64,000 nucleotides of DNA from Neobacillus vireti (GCF_001026695.1 NZ_LDNB01000017.1:124206-188205); one strand, 5' to 3'. Shown: positions 35,429 to 44,879, counted from the first letter of the stretch. The notes: generated by a model not told the origin, from the sequence alone. Translations and numbers: made by a program.

Positions 35429-36152
35429 AATTAATGGCCTTCATGTGAACTACGGACCAATAAACGCCTTGAAAGGTATTTCTATAGACATTGCAGAGGG
35501 AAAAATCACTGCGATTATCGGTGCAAATGGTTCAGGGAAATCAACCATGCTAAGCGCAATCAGCGGGTTGATTATTCCAGACCAAGGTGAGATTTATTAC
35601 AAAGATACCCCAATCCAGACCAAACCAGTAGAAGAAAGAGTTAAGCGCGGAATTGCACATGTAATGGAAGGACGCCGCTTATTTAAGGATCAATCTGTTC
35701 ATGACAATTTACTTTTAGGTTTTTACTTTCGAAATTCAAAAGAAAATAAAAAAAATATGCTAAAACAAATTACTGAAGTATATGAACGATTTCCGATATT
35801 AGGTCAAAAAAAGCACCAACTAGCTGGCACATTAAGTGGTGGTCAACAGCAATTGTTGATAATCTCAATGGCAATACTTTCCAAACCGCGATTATTACTA
35901 CTTGATGAACCATCATTAGGATTAGCACCGATTGTAGTAGATCAAGTTTATCAGTACTTAGATGAATTAAAAGCAATGGGGGTTACCATTATTGTTTCCG
36001 AACAAATGGCAGCACTAGCCATGCGTATCGCAGATTTTGGGTACGTACTAGAGCGTGGAAAGATCGTTGGAAAGGGCGACGTACAATACTTGAAATCGAT
36101 GATGGACTCTGACGAAATGTCTGCTGTTTACTTTGGGGAGGCAAAAGTATAA
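35421..36152 (+). CDS. livF: ABC transporter ATP-binding protein, LivF type
   Basis: A 243-residue ATPase: Walker A GANGSGKST, HVMEGRRLF, signature LSGGQQQLLIISMAI and Walker B LLLLDEPSLGL. The ATG at 35421 overlaps the end of the fusion gene by 8 nt, after GGGAG; a longer frame begins inside it. It is the second ATPase of the importer. Confidence 0.92.
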   Translation: MLKINGLHVNYGPINALKGISIDIAEGKITAIIGANGSGKSTMLSAISGLIIPDQGEIYYKDTPIQTKPVEERVKRGIAHVMEGRRLFKDQSVHDNLLLGFYFRNSKENKKNMLKQITEVYERFPILGQKKHQLAGTLSGGQQQLLIISMAILSKPRLLLLDEPSLGLAPIVVDQVYQYLDELKAMGVTIIVSEQMAALAMRIADFGYVLERGKIVGKGDVQYLKSMMDSDEMSAVYFGEAKV

Positions 36153-36270
36153 AGGGAGTGAACGCTGATATTATCCATTTGTTAGAAATGGCTAGGTAAT
36201 GATTTGTATGCCATCTAAGGCTTTTCAAATATTCTATGTAAAATATCTATTTTAGATAAGGAGTGATCAT

Positions 36271-37035
36271 ATGACACAATTAACTAACAAACAAAGAGAA
36301 CTAAAGGAAAAATTCATTGCTGAAAGAGGGTACTGGGCTGATTTTTGGGAGGATACGTTAAGATTAAACGAAGACTTTTTCGAAAAGTACATTAAATTTT
36401 CAGCAGTCCCGTGGAAAAAAGGAACCCTTGATCCTAAGGTGAAAGAGTTAATTTATGTGGCGATTGATGCTTCTACTACTCATTTATATTCGCCTGGTAC
36501 CCAAGCCCATATGCAAAATGCAATCAGATACGGGGCTACTCCAGAAGAAATTATGGAAGTTTTTATGTTAACGAGTGTACTTGGGATCCATACTTGTACC
36601 TCTGGTATTCCTATTCTCGTTGACGAACTAAAAAATGCCGGGGTAGAACTCAATGAGGAACTAACTGTGAGACAGGAAAAATTAAAAGAACAATTCAAAG
36701 AAGCCCGCGGGTATTGGTCAGAGCTTTGGGATCAGTTTTTACTTCTGGATGATGAATTCTTTGAGGCCTATCTAGAGTTTTCTTCTGTTCCGTGGAATAA
36801 AGGCACATTGGAGCCAAAAGTGAAGGAGTTCATCTATATCGCGATTGATGCTGCCACCACTCATTTATATGATCCAGGTACACGAGTCCATATCAAAAAT
36901 GCGTTAAAATACGGGGCAACCAAGGAAGAAATTATGGAAGTATTCCAATTGGTTAGTGTGCTGGGGATTCATACTTGTTTAGAAGGTGTTCCAATTTTAG
37001 TAGAAGAAATGAAAAAGATGAAAGTGAATAGATAA
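36271..37035 (+). CDS. tandem carboxymuconolactone decarboxylase (CMD)-like protein
   Basis: A 254-residue protein made of two copies of one module, with a period of 127 residues: GYWADFWEDTLRLNEDFFEKY with PWKKGTLDPKVKELIYVAID, and GYWSELWDQFLLLDDEFFEAY with PWNKGTLEPKVKEFIYIAID. Each has TTHLY-x-PGT-x3-H and YGAT-x-EEIMEVF. The AhpD-type CxxC redox pair is absent in both halves, so peroxidase activity is unlikely. CMD-fold proteins include lactone-opening decarboxylases and uncharacterised helpers. It lies between the importer and two SDR genes. Its reaction is unknown. Confidence 0.85.
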   Translation: MTQLTNKQRELKEKFIAERGYWADFWEDTLRLNEDFFEKYIKFSAVPWKKGTLDPKVKELIYVAIDASTTHLYSPGTQAHMQNAIRYGATPEEIMEVFMLTSVLGIHTCTSGIPILVDELKNAGVELNEELTVRQEKLKEQFKEARGYWSELWDQFLLLDDEFFEAYLEFSSVPWNKGTLEPKVKEFIYIAIDAATTHLYDPGTRVHIKNALKYGATKEEIMEVFQLVSVLGIHTCLEGVPILVEEMKKMKVNR

Positions 37036-37146
37036 AGAAAATTTCTATCTTACAATCTAGCAGAAATAATTTGATAGATTGATTGGAGGGTTTTTCAGGT
37101 GTTTTGAAGATGGTTATGATTATTTTAAATTCGGAGATGCAAAAAT

Positions 37147-37938
37147 ATGGCTGAAAAACTAAAAGGTAAAATAGCTTTTGTTACCGGCAGTGCAAGAGGA
37201 TTAGGTGCAGAAGTTTGTAAGAGTTTTGCTGAAGAAGGCGTCACGAGGATTGCTTTAGCAGACATTTTAGAGAATGAGTTATTCGAAACCAGTAAACAAA
37301 TTGAACGGAAGTATGACATTAAAACAGTACCTATCGTTATGGATGTAAGTCTTGAAATGGACTGGATTAGTGCATGCAATATAGTAAAAAAAGAGTTTGG
37401 TTCAGTCAACATACTAGTAAATAATGCAGGTATAAGCCACCGGGTTGGCTTTGCAGATTGTACAATAGAGGATTGGAGTAAGGTCATTGCGGTTAATCAG
37501 ACGGGCACCTTTCTCGGGATGAAGCATATAGCTCCATTGATGAAAGTGTGTCAAGGGGGTTCCATTATCAATGTTTCATCCATTGCTGGACTAACAGGAT
37601 ATTTCGCTGCTGCTTATACTGCTAGTAAGTGGGCTGTTCGTGGGATGACGAAGGCCGCTGCAATGGAGTTTGGTGAATGGGACATAAGAGTAAATTCAGT
37701 TCACCCTGGGTTTGTATGGACACCGCTCACTTATCCTGCGAAAGAGTTAACAGAAAGGTTTTCTGAAATTACTGCTTTAAATCGTGTTGGCAGTGCAGAC
37801 GAGATCGCAAAATCGATTGTATTTTTAGCTTCTGATGATTCATCTTTTGTGACTGGAGCAGAATTAGCCATTGATGCAGGTTTGACTGCAGGCGGGGGAG
37901 TAAGAAAAATTGCCCAAAGCTTAAATCTAATTAAATAA
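37147..37938 (+). CDS. SDR-family oxidoreductase
   Basis: A 263-residue short-chain dehydrogenase: TGSARGLGAEV cofactor motif, NNAGISHRVGF, catalytic serine in INVSSIAG and YTASK. It ends in a longer tail (GGGVRKIAQSLNLIK) than most. GGAG lies about 9 nt before the ATG. It is one of a pair with the next gene, which suggests two successive or stereospecific alcohol oxidations in the TetR unit. Confidence 0.87.
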   Translation: MAEKLKGKIAFVTGSARGLGAEVCKSFAEEGVTRIALADILENELFETSKQIERKYDIKTVPIVMDVSLEMDWISACNIVKKEFGSVNILVNNAGISHRVGFADCTIEDWSKVIAVNQTGTFLGMKHIAPLMKVCQGGSIINVSSIAGLTGYFAAAYTASKWAVRGMTKAAAMEFGEWDIRVNSVHPGFVWTPLTYPAKELTERFSEITALNRVGSADEIAKSIVFLASDDSSFVTGAELAIDAGLTAGGGVRKIAQSLNLIK

Positions 37939-37994
37939 GGTTTTTAGCCTCAAAAGCAAATGGATTGTTAAAAAAAAACGAGGGAGTAATAAGA

Positions 37995-38741
37995 ATGACT
38001 TTTAAAAGCGGGAAAATTGATTTGACTAATCAAACTGCCATTGTTACAGGCGCTTCTGGGGGAATTGGGAGAGCAACTGCAATAGCTCTTGCGCGCGAAG
38101 GAGCGAATGTCGTTGCCAGTGATTTAACTTCTGTTGACGAAACGGTGTTATTGATAAAAGAAAATGCCGGTAATGCCATTGGGGTTAAATGTGATGTGAC
38201 AAAGAAAGAAGACATTCAAAACATGGTTCGATTGGCAGTAGAAACATTTGGCGACATAAGCATCCTTGTAACGGCAGCAGGTGTTTGTGAACGAACGGGT
38301 TCTGATGATATTAGCGAATTAGAGTGGAATTTTGTACAAAATGTGAATTTAAAAGGTACCTTCCTTTGTTGTCAAGCTGTATATCCAAAAATGAAAGAGA
38401 ATGGCTATGGAAAAATAGTTACTGTAGGGTCCATCGCAGGAAAAGTGGGTGGAGTTATTTCAGGTCCTCATTATGTAGCTTCTAAGGGCGGTGTCCATGC
38501 CATGGTCAAATGGTTTGCCCAAGATGGAGCTCCTCATAATGTGTATATTAATGCAGTTGCGCCCGGACCTGTTAGAACGAACATGACAGAAGACTGGCCA
38601 TATCGGGATGAAATGTCTCCACTAAAAAGATTAGGGGAACCAGAGGATATTGCTGAGTCTGTACTGTTCTTATCGTCTCAAGCTTCAAATTGGATTACTG
38701 GGATTACATTAGATGTAAATGGCGGAATGTTGATGAGTTAA
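37995..38741 (+). CDS. SDR-family oxidoreductase
   Basis: About 248 residues with TGASGGIGRATA, catalytic serine in VTVGSIAGKVGG and HYVASK; the usual NNAG is replaced by TAAGVC. The ATG at 37995 is 8 nt after GAGGGAG. It is the second SDR of the unit and lies just before the small zinc ribbon and HyuA genes. A role as secondary alcohol dehydrogenase making a ketone for HyuAB is possible but not shown. Confidence 0.87.
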   Translation: MTFKSGKIDLTNQTAIVTGASGGIGRATAIALAREGANVVASDLTSVDETVLLIKENAGNAIGVKCDVTKKEDIQNMVRLAVETFGDISILVTAAGVCERTGSDDISELEWNFVQNVNLKGTFLCCQAVYPKMKENGYGKIVTVGSIAGKVGGVISGPHYVASKGGVHAMVKWFAQDGAPHNVYINAVAPGPVRTNMTEDWPYRDEMSPLKRLGEPEDIAESVLFLSSQASNWITGITLDVNGGMLMS

Positions 38742-38815
38742 ATCATGTAAGGAGGTGGTCAAAGGGGGAAGAATGATTTAATAATTTTAAAAATTCAAAA
38801 ATGGGAGGAATACAA

Positions 38816-39040
38816 ATGAAACCTGTTTTGCGTCCAAATGAATCCTATATTAATGCAGACAAAAAATTGGTAACTGGAGAAGCTTGTCCTGAATGCAGAA
38901 GTATAAATATTAAAGTCTACTCTGTTTTAAGCGAAGGTGGCTGGTTGAAAGTAAAGAAATGTCAAAACTGCTTAACATCACTTGAAAGAGAACGTGCAGG
39001 ATTATTCGGTTCTATGAGTACACTGACTGATACATTATAA
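38816..39040 (+). CDS. small zinc ribbon protein preceding hyuA, possible third subunit
   Basis: A 74-residue protein with two CxxC knuckles, CPEC (24-27) and CQNC (49-52), spaced as in a zinc ribbon, and an N-terminal extension RPNESYINADKKL. GGGAGG precedes the ATG. It sits 64 nt before the HyuA-like gene. Acetone and acetophenone carboxylases contain a small extra subunit beside the HyuA- and HyuB-like chains, so this may be its counterpart here. No family name is certain. Confidence 0.7.
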   Translation: MKPVLRPNESYINADKKLVTGEACPECRSINIKVYSVLSEGGWLKVKKCQNCLTSLERERAGLFGSMSTLTDTL

Positions 39041-39104
39041 TAGATTCCTATTTTAATAACGTAATGTATGTTCGTAAAATTAATCATTCGGAAGGAGCAT
39101 GTTT

Positions 39105-41141
39105 ATGAGCGGAATGATCGGGGTTGATGTTGGTGGTACATTTACAGATGTTATCTCCATTAAGGAAGGTAAAATTTCGGCGGTTAAAGTCCCTACAAAT
39201 CCAGAAAGTATGGAACTGCCAGTTATCGAAGGTGCTGAATTGGTCGGAGCAAATAATATGGATGTATTTAATCACGCGAGTACCGCTGGCTTAAATGCAG
39301 TATTAACACGCAATTTGCCCAAGATTGCTTTTTTAACCACAGAGGGACATCGAGATATGCTAGACATGGGACGTGCATGGCGACCACTTGAGGGACAAAC
39401 TTCGGCCGATTGGCGCAGATCCTTTGGTGACGCGAGTGCTCCGCTAGTACCAAGATATCTAAGAAGGGGAATAAAGGAACGCATCATGAGCAATGGAGAA
39501 GTATTAATTCCGTTTGACGAAGAACAAGCATATAAACAACTACAAATACTTAAAAAGTGTAATGTACAAGGAGTTTCTATTTGTTTAATTAATGCATACG
39601 TAAATGCTGACCATGAAATCAAATTACAACAAATGGTCAAAGAAGTATTAGGCGATATTCCATGTTCTATCTCATCAAGTACCTCACCTCTAGCCAAAGA
39701 GTACCCTAGGGCATCCACCACCGTCATCGATGTGTTTATGAAAATAATTTATGAAGATTATTCTGAAAACCTTATCAATGGGTTAAGAAAGATTGGTTTT
39801 GGCGGAGAAATCAATTTTGCTGATTGTGCAGCCAACCTCTCTCCAGCAGATTTTGCTCTAGAGCGCCCACATAAAATTGTCTTTTCTGGACCATCATCCG
39901 GTACTGTTTCGAGTGCACACTTCGGAAGTAAAATCGGAGAAAAAAACATTCTTTGCTGTGATATCGGAGGAACCTCTTGTGATATTAGTATCGTAAAAGA
40001 TGGAAAACCCACTGTTACTACAGTATTTGAACTTGAGCATGACTTACTTGTTAACACCCTTACAAATGAGGTTTCAAGTATTGGAGCTGGCGGCGGAAGT
40101 ATAGTCAAAATTGATCCTGGTACGGGGGAACTGAGGGTAGGACCAGAAAGTGCCGGAGGAAAACCAGGCCCTGCATGCTATGGGAAAGGCGGTAAAAATC
40201 CTACCGTAACTGATACTTGTTTATTAATTGGAATTTTAAATTCTGATGCCCCGCTTGGAGGTAGAATTCGGTTAGACAAACAATTAGCCGTGGAAGCCTT
40301 TCAATCTTTGCCAACGAATCTTGATTTGAATCAGCGGGTGAGGTATGCCTATGAAATGGGATTAAATGAGATTAGTGAAGGTATTGTTGATATTTCCGTT
40401 AAACACGGAATTGATCCTCGTGATTATTCTTTAATTGCATATGGCTCTGCAGGTCCCATGCTCTTACCTGCTGTATTAGAAAAAGTGGGGGCAAAAAGTG
40501 TCTTAATTCCACCGTATCCAGGATTATTTTCTGCATTGGGTTTATTAAGTTCAGATCTTGTTTTTGCAGATAGTCAATCTGCTTATCTTTCTATAGATGA
40601 TAACGCTGCAGATAGAATAATGGAAATTTTTAATGAAATGGAAAGCCGCCTGTTATCAAAAGTTTCTATTGATCGAAATGATGTAAAAATTGTGCGGACG
40701 TTTGATGGTCACCTTGCTGGCCAAACATGGGAAACCCCATTCATTCCGTTACCTGAAGGAAATATCACATCGGAACACATCGAAGAGATTATCGGTAATT
40801 TCCATGATACTTATGAGAAACATTGGGGAAATCGTTTTGACGGAATGCCTGTCGTTGGGGTAACGTTCCGTCTGCAAATTGTCGTCCCAACCGATAAAGT
40901 CAGTTATCCTGAAATTCCTAAAAGGATAGGAAAAAAATTGATCCCAATTGATATAGTCGAGCTTCAATATATTAGTGACTCACCAATCCATGCGAATGTA
41001 TTCCAAAGAGATGACCTTTATAATGGGGATATCATCGTTGGTCCCGCAATTATTCGGGAGGCATTATCGACTACTTTTATTGAACGGTCTCAAAGTGCAA
41101 AAGTTGGTCAGTTTGGCGAGATTACCATTACAAGAGTATAG
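39105..41141 (+). CDS. hydantoinase/oxoprolinase family subunit A (HyuA-like ATPase subunit)
   Basis: A 678-residue ATP-dependent subunit. The N-terminal motif GVDVGGTFTDVISI is the phosphate-binding site of the actin-like fold, repeated by CCDIGGTSCDISIV near residue 285. NHASTAGLNAVLTR, FSGPSSGTVS and GAGGGSIVKID are family signatures. Members include 5-oxoprolinase, hydantoinases, caprolactamase and acetone or acetophenone carboxylases, which phosphorylate a carbonyl group. ATG at 39105 is 7 nt after AAGGAG. Surrounding ligase, SDR and thioesterase genes favour a ketone carboxylase, but a lactam or hydantoin hydrolase cannot be excluded. Confidence 0.9.
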   Translation: MSGMIGVDVGGTFTDVISIKEGKISAVKVPTNPESMELPVIEGAELVGANNMDVFNHASTAGLNAVLTRNLPKIAFLTTEGHRDMLDMGRAWRPLEGQTSADWRRSFGDASAPLVPRYLRRGIKERIMSNGEVLIPFDEEQAYKQLQILKKCNVQGVSICLINAYVNADHEIKLQQMVKEVLGDIPCSISSSTSPLAKEYPRASTTVIDVFMKIIYEDYSENLINGLRKIGFGGEINFADCAANLSPADFALERPHKIVFSGPSSGTVSSAHFGSKIGEKNILCCDIGGTSCDISIVKDGKPTVTTVFELEHDLLVNTLTNEVSSIGAGGGSIVKIDPGTGELRVGPESAGGKPGPACYGKGGKNPTVTDTCLLIGILNSDAPLGGRIRLDKQLAVEAFQSLPTNLDLNQRVRYAYEMGLNEISEGIVDISVKHGIDPRDYSLIAYGSAGPMLLPAVLEKVGAKSVLIPPYPGLFSALGLLSSDLVFADSQSAYLSIDDNAADRIMEIFNEMESRLLSKVSIDRNDVKIVRTFDGHLAGQTWETPFIPLPEGNITSEHIEEIIGNFHDTYEKHWGNRFDGMPVVGVTFRLQIVVPTDKVSYPEIPKRIGKKLIPIDIVELQYISDSPIHANVFQRDDLYNGDIIVGPAIIREALSTTFIERSQSAKVGQFGEITITRV

Positions 41142-41201
41142 TGTGGAAAGCAGTCTTTAGATAAAATCACCTTAAATAGGTGAAATTGAGGAGGAGTGTT
41201 C

Positions 41202-43154
41202 ATGAAAAATACTGCAGTGTTAATACGTGACTTGAGTGAAAAGGAATTTTTTGAAAAATATCAATGTGATCGTTTTACCGCGATGGTCATTTCTAACCGC
41301 TTGAGGTATATTGTCCAACATATGTGCACTGATTTATTAAATACAGCTTTTTCCATTATTCTCCGTGACTGGTATGATTTTGCTGCTACGATATCCGGGC
41401 CTCCTGAACAAGATTATCCAATGCCAGCGGTAAGTAATAGCCTTGTTTTGTTCGTCGGACCGATGACTGATGCTGTAAGAAACATGGTAGAAGAGTATGG
41501 TACAGAGAATTTAAACCCTGGTGATGTAATTATTGCGAATGACCCATACCGGATAGGTACGCATGTTAATGATATTTGCTTCGTGAAACCAGTCTTTTAC
41601 GAAGTAAAGGGTGAAAATAAAATCGTGGGGTTTGTCAATATGCAAGCACATATGCTTGACATGGGTGGGGTTGTCCCATCTGGTTTTAGTGGCACAAAGA
41701 AAGATATTTATGAAAATGGGTTAGTCCTTGGTCCTCGATTGTTTTACAAAGAAGGAAAGCCATATAAACCAACATGGGATTTAATTTTTGATAATGCCCG
41801 ATACGGAGAAATTATGCGTCCCGATATGATCACCATTTATAAAAACCTTCTTTTAGGTGAAAAAGAGACGATTGAAACGATAGAACGGTATGGTGTAGAA
41901 GCCTATCTTGGTTCCATCAAATATGCAATAGATATTTCTGCAGAGTCAATAGGAAGAGCGTTTGAAAAACTTCCCGATGGTGTTTATGAAGGCGAAGAGT
42001 TTATTGATTGTGATGGGATTGATAATTCCGAGGAGTATAAAGTAAAAACGAAGATTACTGTAAGGGGTGGCAAGGTAGAAGTTGATTTAAGCGGTTCCTC
42101 ACGCCAAGCTCGAACCTCTATCAATGCAAGTTTCTTAGATACCAAAACAGCAATAGGTGCTGCATTTAAATACTTATTGGATCCAAGTTCAACCTTTACC
42201 TCAGGGGTGATGAGAAATATTGATATCGTGCTCCCGGATGCAAGCGTTACAAATGCAATGCCTCCTGATGGTGCCATTTTTCTTTATTGGGAAACCTCGA
42301 TGCCTGTTTTATTGTCCATCTTTAGAGCATTGAAGGATGTTCTAAAGGAAAATGCGATTGCAGGGGATACATGCTCGCTAAATATCCACAATGCAAATGG
42401 CTTTTGGCCAGACGGAAATCCGTGGGTGACCATGGCACAGTGTGGTGGGGAACACGGTGCATGGGGTGCGACGAAGGCAGGGGATGCTGATAGCTATAGC
42501 GTGGCCTATCTTGCGAATAACCTCGACCCTTCAACGGAAGCCATTGAAATTGATGTTCCAGTCGTCGTACTCCGTAAGGAATATGTACCCGATACTGCAG
42601 GGGCTGGTCAAAATCGTGGCGGAGCAGGGGTACTAAAGGATACCCTTTGGAGAACCGATACACAACATCATTCAATGCCGCTGCATTTAAAAAGACCAAG
42701 TGGATTTGGTGTAAATGGTGGAAAAGACGGCAAAACAGGAGCTGTGTGGACGTGGGATCCAGAAAACTATGATATTGAAAAAGAAGAGAATTTACTCGCA
42801 CATAATAAAGAAGCGTATCACATTTCCACTCCAGTTGCAGGTAAATTAAATCCTGAAACGAAAATGCCTGAAGTAAATGGTGAATATTATTATTTTGCAA
42901 CCGTTCCTGTTTGGAAAACAAAGCCAAATGCAATGTTTCGCTATATTACAAATGCTGGAGGGGGATGGGGAGAACCTTATGCTCGTGATCCAGAAAAAGT
43001 AAAGCGAGATGTTCGGGACGAATACGTTACGATTGAAGGGGCAAAGGAGGTCTATGGGGTCATCATCGTAGGTGATCCAATTACTGATCCAGAAGGTCTT
43101 ATTGTTGATTATGATGCAACGAAAGTTTTACGGGAGCGATTGGCAATAAAATAA
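41202..43154 (+). CDS. hydantoinase B/oxoprolinase family subunit (HyuB-like)
   Basis: A 650-residue partner of HyuA. Family motifs are VIIANDPYRIGTHVNDICFVKPVF, NMQAHMLDMGG, the VDLSGSSRQA module, and NRGGAGV. It carries the metal-dependent active site that acts on the phosphorylated intermediate. The start at 41202 follows GAGGAGG. The gene order zinc ribbon, A, B is compact and terminated 570 nt later, after the thioesterase gene. Confidence 0.92.
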   Translation: MKNTAVLIRDLSEKEFFEKYQCDRFTAMVISNRLRYIVQHMCTDLLNTAFSIILRDWYDFAATISGPPEQDYPMPAVSNSLVLFVGPMTDAVRNMVEEYGTENLNPGDVIIANDPYRIGTHVNDICFVKPVFYEVKGENKIVGFVNMQAHMLDMGGVVPSGFSGTKKDIYENGLVLGPRLFYKEGKPYKPTWDLIFDNARYGEIMRPDMITIYKNLLLGEKETIETIERYGVEAYLGSIKYAIDISAESIGRAFEKLPDGVYEGEEFIDCDGIDNSEEYKVKTKITVRGGKVEVDLSGSSRQARTSINASFLDTKTAIGAAFKYLLDPSSTFTSGVMRNIDIVLPDASVTNAMPPDGAIFLYWETSMPVLLSIFRALKDVLKENAIAGDTCSLNIHNANGFWPDGNPWVTMAQCGGEHGAWGATKAGDADSYSVAYLANNLDPSTEAIEIDVPVVVLRKEYVPDTAGAGQNRGGAGVLKDTLWRTDTQHHSMPLHLKRPSGFGVNGGKDGKTGAVWTWDPENYDIEKEENLLAHNKEAYHISTPVAGKLNPETKMPEVNGEYYYFATVPVWKTKPNAMFRYITNAGGGWGEPYARDPEKVKRDVRDEYVTIEGAKEVYGVIIVGDPITDPEGLIVDYDATKVLRERLAIK

Positions 43155-43175
43155 TAAACACTAATATTCAGAGGG

Positions 43176-43583
43176 GTGGCAGCCATTCATCATACTACAC
43201 AAATCGTTACAAGGTATTGTGAATCAGATGCTTTAGGTCATATCAATAGTGTCAGCTATTTTATTTATTTAGAACAAGCACGTGTAGAGTTTCTTTTAGA
43301 TAATGAAATCATTCCAAACCTAGATAATTGGCCATTTATTCTTGTTTCCACTAATTGTGAATATAAGCAGCAAATTTATGTAAATGATAGGATAGTAGTA
43401 AATACCTTTTTAAAAGAGATTGGAAGAAGTAATTTTACTTTAGGTCATAAGATCGTTCATGAAGATCGGGATGAATTACTTGCATACGGGGAATCGGTTG
43501 TCGTTCACTTTGATTTTGAACAGCAAAAAAGTAGTCCGGTCCCTGTTGAGATGCGGAACAAAATGGAAAAGTTTTTGAAATAA
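43176..43583 (+). CDS. acyl-CoA thioesterase (4HBT/YbgC type), last gene of the TetR unit
   Basis: A 135-residue hot-dog-fold protein with VTRYCESDALGHINSVSYFIYLEQARVEFL, which contains the 4HBT-type catalytic aspartate in SDALGHIN. It would hydrolyse a pathway acyl-CoA, perhaps to relieve CoA trapping. The start is uncertain: the only GTG (43176) touches the ribosome site GAGGGG, and no later ATG, GTG or TTG is compatible; an ATT at 43185 is well spaced. Terminators follow at 43723 and 43858. Confidence 0.8.
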   Translation: MAAIHHTTQIVTRYCESDALGHINSVSYFIYLEQARVEFLLDNEIIPNLDNWPFILVSTNCEYKQQIYVNDRIVVNTFLKEIGRSNFTLGHKIVHEDRDELLAYGESVVVHFDFEQQKSSPVPVEMRNKMEKFLK

Positions 43584-43722
43584 AATGTAAATGGATAAAT
43601 ATACTAAAGGCTCAGAATGGTCAGGAGCATTCGATTTCTTCAACTCTTACCGCAGTGAAAATTGTCGCGAAATATCACGATTGGAATAAAGATTTTTTGG
43701 GGCATGATTAAACAAAATTACC

Positions 43723-43765
43723 AAAAAAACATTAGAGACGCAATCGAACTCTCTAATGTTTTTTT
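43723..43765 (+). terminator. terminator of the TetR unit
   Basis: A perfect 16-nt stem with arms AAAAAAACATTAGAGA and TCTCTAATGTTTTTTT around an 11-nt loop, ending in seven T. It closes the 21-kb gene set. The gap 43584-43722 contains only an unsupported 32-codon frame. Confidence 0.92.
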
Positions 43766-43857
43766 AATCCTTTCAAAGGAATAACAAAGAAGGAATGTGA
43801 TTGATCCATTAATGAAATGATGATTTTAAAGGAAATGATTAGTAAAAAGGGATTGCA

Positions 43858-43891
43858 AAAGAGAGGCAGATGAGTCACTCTGCCTCTCTTT
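43858..43891. terminator. second terminator-like hairpin, probably bidirectional
   Basis: AAAGAGAGGCAGA and TCTGCCTCTCTTT form a perfect 13-nt stem with an 8-nt loop. It lies between the forward unit and the reverse methyltransferase gene and could stop both. A lone TGCCAGGCAC core follows at 43961-43970. Confidence 0.75.
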
Positions 43892-44005
43892 ATTAGAATT
43901 TCTATGGAACTAACTAACAATTATTTTATAAAACAAAATTACGGTCTTTAAAGAAAAAGATGCCAGGCACAATACATAAAATTGAAAGGGGGCTTTAAAC
44001 CTTTT

Positions 44006-44701
44006 TTATTTTGAAGTGTGTGCAATCCAACCACCAAAAAGTGTTGTTGAAAAAAATGTTGCAATACGCTCAAATCCAGTTTGCTCTAGAAGTTCTTCGA
44101 TTTCGATGGCAGATATAAATGATAGGCCCCGAACTGATTTTTCCATTTCCTCCACATCTTCTTTGGTTAAATTCGTTAAATCAAGCCATATTGATTTCCA
44201 TAAATTCATCCGTTCATCGAATTCTGATTTTGATTGATCACCATACATCGTGACAAGGACAAAAGGTGAACCCGGTTGTAATAGTTCTTTCACTGTTCTT
44301 AATAAACTGCGTTTTTCTTCCATCGTCTCAATAAAATGGAGAACAAGTAAGCATGTTGCACCATCGAATTTCTCATTAAATTGCATTTGTTCAATTTTAC
44401 CGGTATGAATGGACACCCGTTCATGTACACCCTCATTCTTTGCTTTTTGCAGTGCAACTTCTAGCATAGCTTCAGAAGTGTCGACACCTGCAAAGGTCCA
44501 TGTGGGATTTGCAGTACCAAATTTCACAAATTCATTTCCTCCTCCCGCACCCACGATTAATACGTTTGCTGTGTCTTTAACATGTGCCCGGAGAAAGGAC
44601 TGCACCATACGGAATAACGCATCATATGTTGGTAATGCACGTCGAATCCCTTTATCGTATTCTCTAGCCATTTCCATATCAAATTCTAAATCGTTCTTCA
44701 C
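44006..44701 (-). CDS. class I SAM-dependent methyltransferase
   Basis: About 231 residues. The SAM-binding motif is ANVLIVGAGGGNEFVKFG, followed by FAGVDTSEAMLEVA, and a post-I motif at DGATCLLVLHFI. The GTG at 44701 is 7 nt from AAGGGGG on the reverse strand; an ATG at 44722 has no site. The family includes small-molecule methyltransferases, and the acceptor is unknown. It is a stand-alone gene on the opposite strand from the catabolic unit. Confidence 0.85.
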   Translation of the reverse strand: MKNDLEFDMEMAREYDKGIRRALPTYDALFRMVQSFLRAHVKDTANVLIVGAGGGNEFVKFGTANPTWTFAGVDTSEAMLEVALQKAKNEGVHERVSIHTGKIEQMQFNEKFDGATCLLVLHFIETMEEKRSLLRTVKELLQPGSPFVLVTMYGDQSKSEFDERMNLWKSIWLDLTNLTKEDVEEMEKSVRGLSFISAIEIEELLEQTGFERIATFFSTTLFGGWIAHTSK

Positions 44702-44879
44702 TATTTTACCCCCTTCGCACATTAACTTTCTGTCTATTATTATCCTGTAATATAAGAAAATTTACAATGTTCAAATAAGTGTAATGTTAACTGAGATATG
44801 CCAGCGATATGGTGCAGAGCTTTCATGGCTGAAAGAAAATAGTTAGCGCTTTCTACAATAATTTCCAAGATTGTTTTGT

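Noticed and set aside
43591-43689. 32-codon frame after the thioesterase gene
   Set aside because: No ribosome binding site and no family resemblance; it lies just before the operon terminator.
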